From: Tepidamorphus sp.
GTDB taxonomy: Bacteria; Pseudomonadota; Alphaproteobacteria; Rhizobiales; Tepidamorphaceae
Assembly: GCA_028280885.1 (NCBI GenBank)
Contig: JANQKY010000097.1
Coordinates: 21,156 to 85,155, forward strand
Length of the DNA stretch: 64,000 bases
Reading direction: 5' to 3'
Shown here: positions 61,565 to 64,000 of the stretch, one piece after another
Layout of the letters: each line of letters begins with the position of its first letter
Numbering within the stretch: the first letter of the stretch is position 1
Notes under the pieces: generated by a model
Told to the model about the DNA's origin: nothing
What the model saw: the letters and a program-made list of their open reading frames with translations, nothing else
The model's database searches: none
Made by a program: the position numbers and the translations under genes

Positions 61565-63871
61565 ATGTCCGTTCAGAGCCGTTACGCAAATCCCGACCTG
61601 GCCGCCGGCGCGTCTCCTCCGCCGGTCGACGGGATGCTTTTGACCGGATTGGTGTCGGCGCTGTGGCGCGCCAAGCTGTGGATCATCCTGCCGGTCATCG
61701 TCGTCATGGCGCTGGTCGTGCTGTGGCTGTCGAGCGCCACGCCGCTCTATCGCTCGACCGCCAAGCTGCTGGTGGAGAACCAGGAAACAGCCTTCACCCA
61801 GCCGGCCGCCTCCGCCGCCGAGCGCATGCTGCTCGATCAGGAAGCGATCAAGAGCCAGGTGCAGCTCATCCTGTCGGCGGACCTAAGCCGCTACGTCATC
61901 CAGGAACTGCGGCTCGACACGATCCCGGAATTCAATCCCAAGAGCGCGCCGTCGCCGGTCAGCCGGGTGCTCGCCCTGTTCGGGATCACCCGCGATCCCG
62001 TCATCCAGTCCAACGAACAGCGCGTCCTGGCCAACTACTACGACCATCTGACGGTCTATCAGGTCGATTCCTCCCGCGTGATCGCGATCGAGTTCACCTC
62101 TGAGGATCCCGAACTGGCCGCCCGCGCCGCGAACGCCGTCGCCCGGGGCTATATCGAACTGCAGCAGGCCGCCGAGCGGACCCAGACCCAGGAGGCGAGC
62201 GTCTGGCTGCGCGACCAGGTCGATACGCTGCGCGCGCGCGTCAACGAGGCAGAGCGCGATGTCGAGACGTTCCGGTCGGAATACGGGCTGTTCTCCGGGT
62301 CCGGCAGCGGCAGCGAGCCGCGCACGCTGACCAGTCAGCAGCTTAGCGAATTGACCTCGGAGCTTTCGGCCGCCCGGGTTCAGAAGTCGGATGCCCAGGC
62401 AAGGGCGCGGCTCATCCGCGAGGCGCTGGAGTCCGGGCGTCCGCTGGAGTCGAGCGAGGTGCTCAATTCGCCGATCATCCAGGGCCTGACCCAGCAGCAG
62501 GTCCAGCTTCGCGCCCAGATCGCCGAATTGTCCTCGACGCTCGGCCCGCGCCATCCGCGCATGCGCGAACTCGAGGCGCAGCTCGGCGACCTGCGCCGGC
62601 AGATCCGCGAGGAGGCGGTGCTGTATGCGCGGGCGGCTGAAAAGGATGCCGAGGTCGCGGCCGCGCGCGAGCAGGACCTGCTTGAGAATCTCGACCAGCT
62701 CAAGGCGCGCGCCGCGCAGTCCAACGAGGACGAAGTCGAGTTGCGGGCGCTTGAGCGTGAGGCCAAGTCGCAGCGCGACCTGCTGGAATCGCTGCTGGGC
62801 CGCTACCGCGAGGCGCTGGCGCGCGAGGGCCTGGAGACGCCGCCGGCCAATGCCCGGCTGATCTCGGTTGCCGCGCCGGCCGCCGATCCCTTCTATCCCA
62901 AGACGCTGCCCGTCCTGATCGTCGCCTTTCTCGGCAGCGTGCTGATGGCCTGCGGCGTCGTCGTGACGCTGGCGCTGTTTCGCTCGACCGAGGCCTATCC
63001 GGAGGTGGCGCCGCTGCCGCGAACGATCGACGTCTCCGCCGATGCCAGCACCGTCGCCGAGCCGCGGACGCAGGCCCCCGCCGATGACGGGCCGCCATCC
63101 TCGCCTCCAATATCGGCGCCGGCCCCGCCATCTGCATCGCGATCCGCATCGGTTCCCGTGTTTTCCGACGCGGTTGCCCGAACGCCCGAGATCCTCGTCG
63201 AGGGGCCGGCGCGCGAGACCGGTTTCAATCCGGTCCGCGACGAGATCCTCGCCCGGTCGCATGGCGATCTCGCCCATACGGTGCTGTTTACCTCGGTTCG
63301 CGATCTGCCGGCGCTGCACACTCTCGCGCTGCAACTGGCCCGCGCCGTCTCCGCGCGTGGCCGCCGCGTCGTCGTCGTCGACACGCGGTTCGGCACCACG
63401 TCACCGGTCGGCGCCCCTATGGACAGGGAAACGGCGGACAGGGAAGCCGCCGATGGGGAAAGCGCTGGCGACCGCGCGGGTGAGCCGCAATTCGGGCTCG
63501 GCGACCTGTTGTCCGGCGAGGCGGCCTTCGAAGCCGCGATCCAGCGCGACAGGGGCTCGCGGGTCCATATCATCCAGGCCGGCGAGACCGGGTCCGACCC
63601 GCTGCTGCTGGTCGCCTCCGATCGCATGGAGACGACGCTCGAGGCGCTGCGCCACACCTATGACGTCGTGTTGCTGCTTGCGGCCTCGGTCGCCCGGCAC
63701 GGCGAGGCGCGGCTGCTTGCCCGGCGGGCCGACCAGGCGGTTCTGCTGAGCGATGGCGCGAAGGGCGACCCGGCCCTGAAGCGCGCCCGTGACCGGCTGG
63801 AGGATGCGGGCCTCGCCGTCATTTCGACGCTCCGGGTCGAAACCGCCGACGGGACCCAGCGGGTCGCCTGA
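61565..63871 (+). CDS. Wzc/GumC-like polysaccharide co-polymerase with degenerate kinase domain
   Basis: 768 residues. Wzz domain with transmembrane helices at about 38-58 and 448-472 flanks a long coiled coil (about 200-430; many RELEAQL/REQDLLENL stretches). A Pro/Ala linker (475-545) precedes a C-terminal BY-kinase-like domain (about 555-760). That domain keeps FTSVRDLPALHTLALQLARAV and RRVVVVDTRFG (Walker A' position), but the GxxxxGK[ST] Walker A loop is absent: DLPALHT stands in its place. It also lacks a tyrosine-rich tail. It should set chain length of the exopolysaccharide without kinase activity. Confidence 0.88.
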   Translation: MSVQSRYANPDLAAGASPPPVDGMLLTGLVSALWRAKLWIILPVIVVMALVVLWLSSATPLYRSTAKLLVENQETAFTQPAASAAERMLLDQEAIKSQVQLILSADLSRYVIQELRLDTIPEFNPKSAPSPVSRVLALFGITRDPVIQSNEQRVLANYYDHLTVYQVDSSRVIAIEFTSEDPELAARAANAVARGYIELQQAAERTQTQEASVWLRDQVDTLRARVNEAERDVETFRSEYGLFSGSGSGSEPRTLTSQQLSELTSELSAARVQKSDAQARARLIREALESGRPLESSEVLNSPIIQGLTQQQVQLRAQIAELSSTLGPRHPRMRELEAQLGDLRRQIREEAVLYARAAEKDAEVAAAREQDLLENLDQLKARAAQSNEDEVELRALEREAKSQRDLLESLLGRYREALAREGLETPPANARLISVAAPAADPFYPKTLPVLIVAFLGSVLMACGVVVTLALFRSTEAYPEVAPLPRTIDVSADASTVAEPRTQAPADDGPPSSPPISAPAPPSASRSASVPVFSDAVARTPEILVEGPARETGFNPVRDEILARSHGDLAHTVLFTSVRDLPALHTLALQLARAVSARGRRVVVVDTRFGTTSPVGAPMDRETADREAADGESAGDRAGEPQFGLGDLLSGEAAFEAAIQRDRGSRVHIIQAGETGSDPLLLVASDRMETTLEALRHTYDVVLLLAASVARHGEARLLARRADQAVLLSDGAKGDPALKRARDRLEDAGLAVISTLRVETADGTQRVA

Positions 63872-63947
63872 AAGGCCCCTGGGAGGTGGAGGCCGGCCCC
63901 CTAGGCCGTAAACTCATAAATCGTCTTGGTATTTTGCTCCTTCCGTG

Positions 63948-63979
63948 ATTCAAGGCTTTCGAATTAGGGAGCCTTGAAT
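63948..63979 (+). promoter_or_regulatory. hairpin occluding the start of the edge transposase
   Basis: ATTCAAGGCT (63948-63957) and AGCCTTGAAT (63970-63979) are perfect complements with a 12-nt loop. The right arm contains the AT of the start codon, and the loop/stem border carries AGGGAG. In mRNA reading in from outside, this would hide the ribosome site, a known safeguard of insertion sequences. Confidence 0.65.
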
Positions 63980-64000
63980 GACACGTCGCCGCTATGAACT
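63978..64000 (+). CDS. probable IS5-family transposase, 5' end only
   Basis: Only MTRRRYE is readable before the window ends. This N-terminus (usually MTRRRYELTD) is very typical of IS5-family transposases of alphaproteobacteria. A hairpin over the start codon supports this. The left inverted repeat of the element should lie somewhere in 63890-63950, but I cannot fix it without the other end. Confidence 0.6.

Overview
The window is high-GC chromosomal DNA from an alphaproteobacterium, most probably of the order Hyphomicrobiales (Rhizobiales). The main evidence is gene content and order: glyA-nrdR-ribD-ribE-ribH-nusB-thiL, yceD-plsX-fabH-ihfA-merR, the LdtR/L,D-transpeptidase pair, a DUF6163 protein, a K+-insensitive H+-pyrophosphatase, and ACC deaminase with its Lrp-type regulator. 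Species cannot be told from the sequence alone. No rRNA, CRISPR array, plasmid or phage module is visible; there is one tRNA (Pro, GGG).

Layout. 1-9.1 kb: a mixed accessory stretch with a 2H/DUF1045 protein, a haloalkane dehalogenase with a complete catalytic set, a secreted M23 peptidase, a sulfotransferase, a TetR/sterol-desaturase pair, a P450 with a divergent Lrp regulator, and acdS with divergent acdR. 9.1-14.2 kb: an ECF sigma/anti-sigma/thioredoxin-like operon, a Tat-type L,D-transpeptidase, and a Tat-signal SDR of the mycofactocin-associated type next to a divergent TetR. 14.2-16.9 kb: a secreted collagen-like protein and a threonine dehydratase. 17-27.2 kb: a candidate uptake-and-breakdown system. 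A MarR regulator, creatininase-family hydrolase, ketopantoate-reductase-like enzyme, SDR and M20 peptidase are transcribed leftward as overlapping genes. A complete five-gene peptide/nickel-type ABC importer is transcribed rightward. A duplicated palindromic 17-mer sits between the two arms.

27.2-37.9 kb: hemB, then a valine-degradation cluster (LysR, mmsA, acyl-CoA dehydrogenase, 3-hydroxyisobutyryl-CoA hydrolase, DUF6163, mmsB), then ldtR-ldtP for cell-wall remodelling. 38.4-49.1 kb: an acyltransferase-3, then the housekeeping run glyA to thiL (one-carbon metabolism, ribonucleotide reductase control, riboflavin, NusB, thiamine), an MFS transporter and hppA. 49.6-55.2 kb: bamE, a cytochrome bc1 assembly chaperone, yceD-plsX-fabH-ihfA-merR (phospholipid and fatty-acid initiation plus regulators). 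55.2-64 kb: a secreted phosphatidylserine-decarboxylase-like protein, tRNA-Pro, and an exopolysaccharide cluster (polymerase/ligase, priming glycosyltransferase, GT4, Wza-type export lipoprotein, and a divergent Wzc-like protein that lacks Walker A). The right edge runs into a probable IS5-family transposase.

Five stretches over 300 bp have no gene (14146-14497, 30897-31308, 32452-32923, 37897-38472, 49132-49590). All contain dispersed repeats: two palindrome families that alternate in mosaic blocks, and one different 210-bp inverted repeat at 49.3 kb. Most gene starts were chosen by Shine-Dalgarno spacing, family N-terminus and overlap with the upstream stop.
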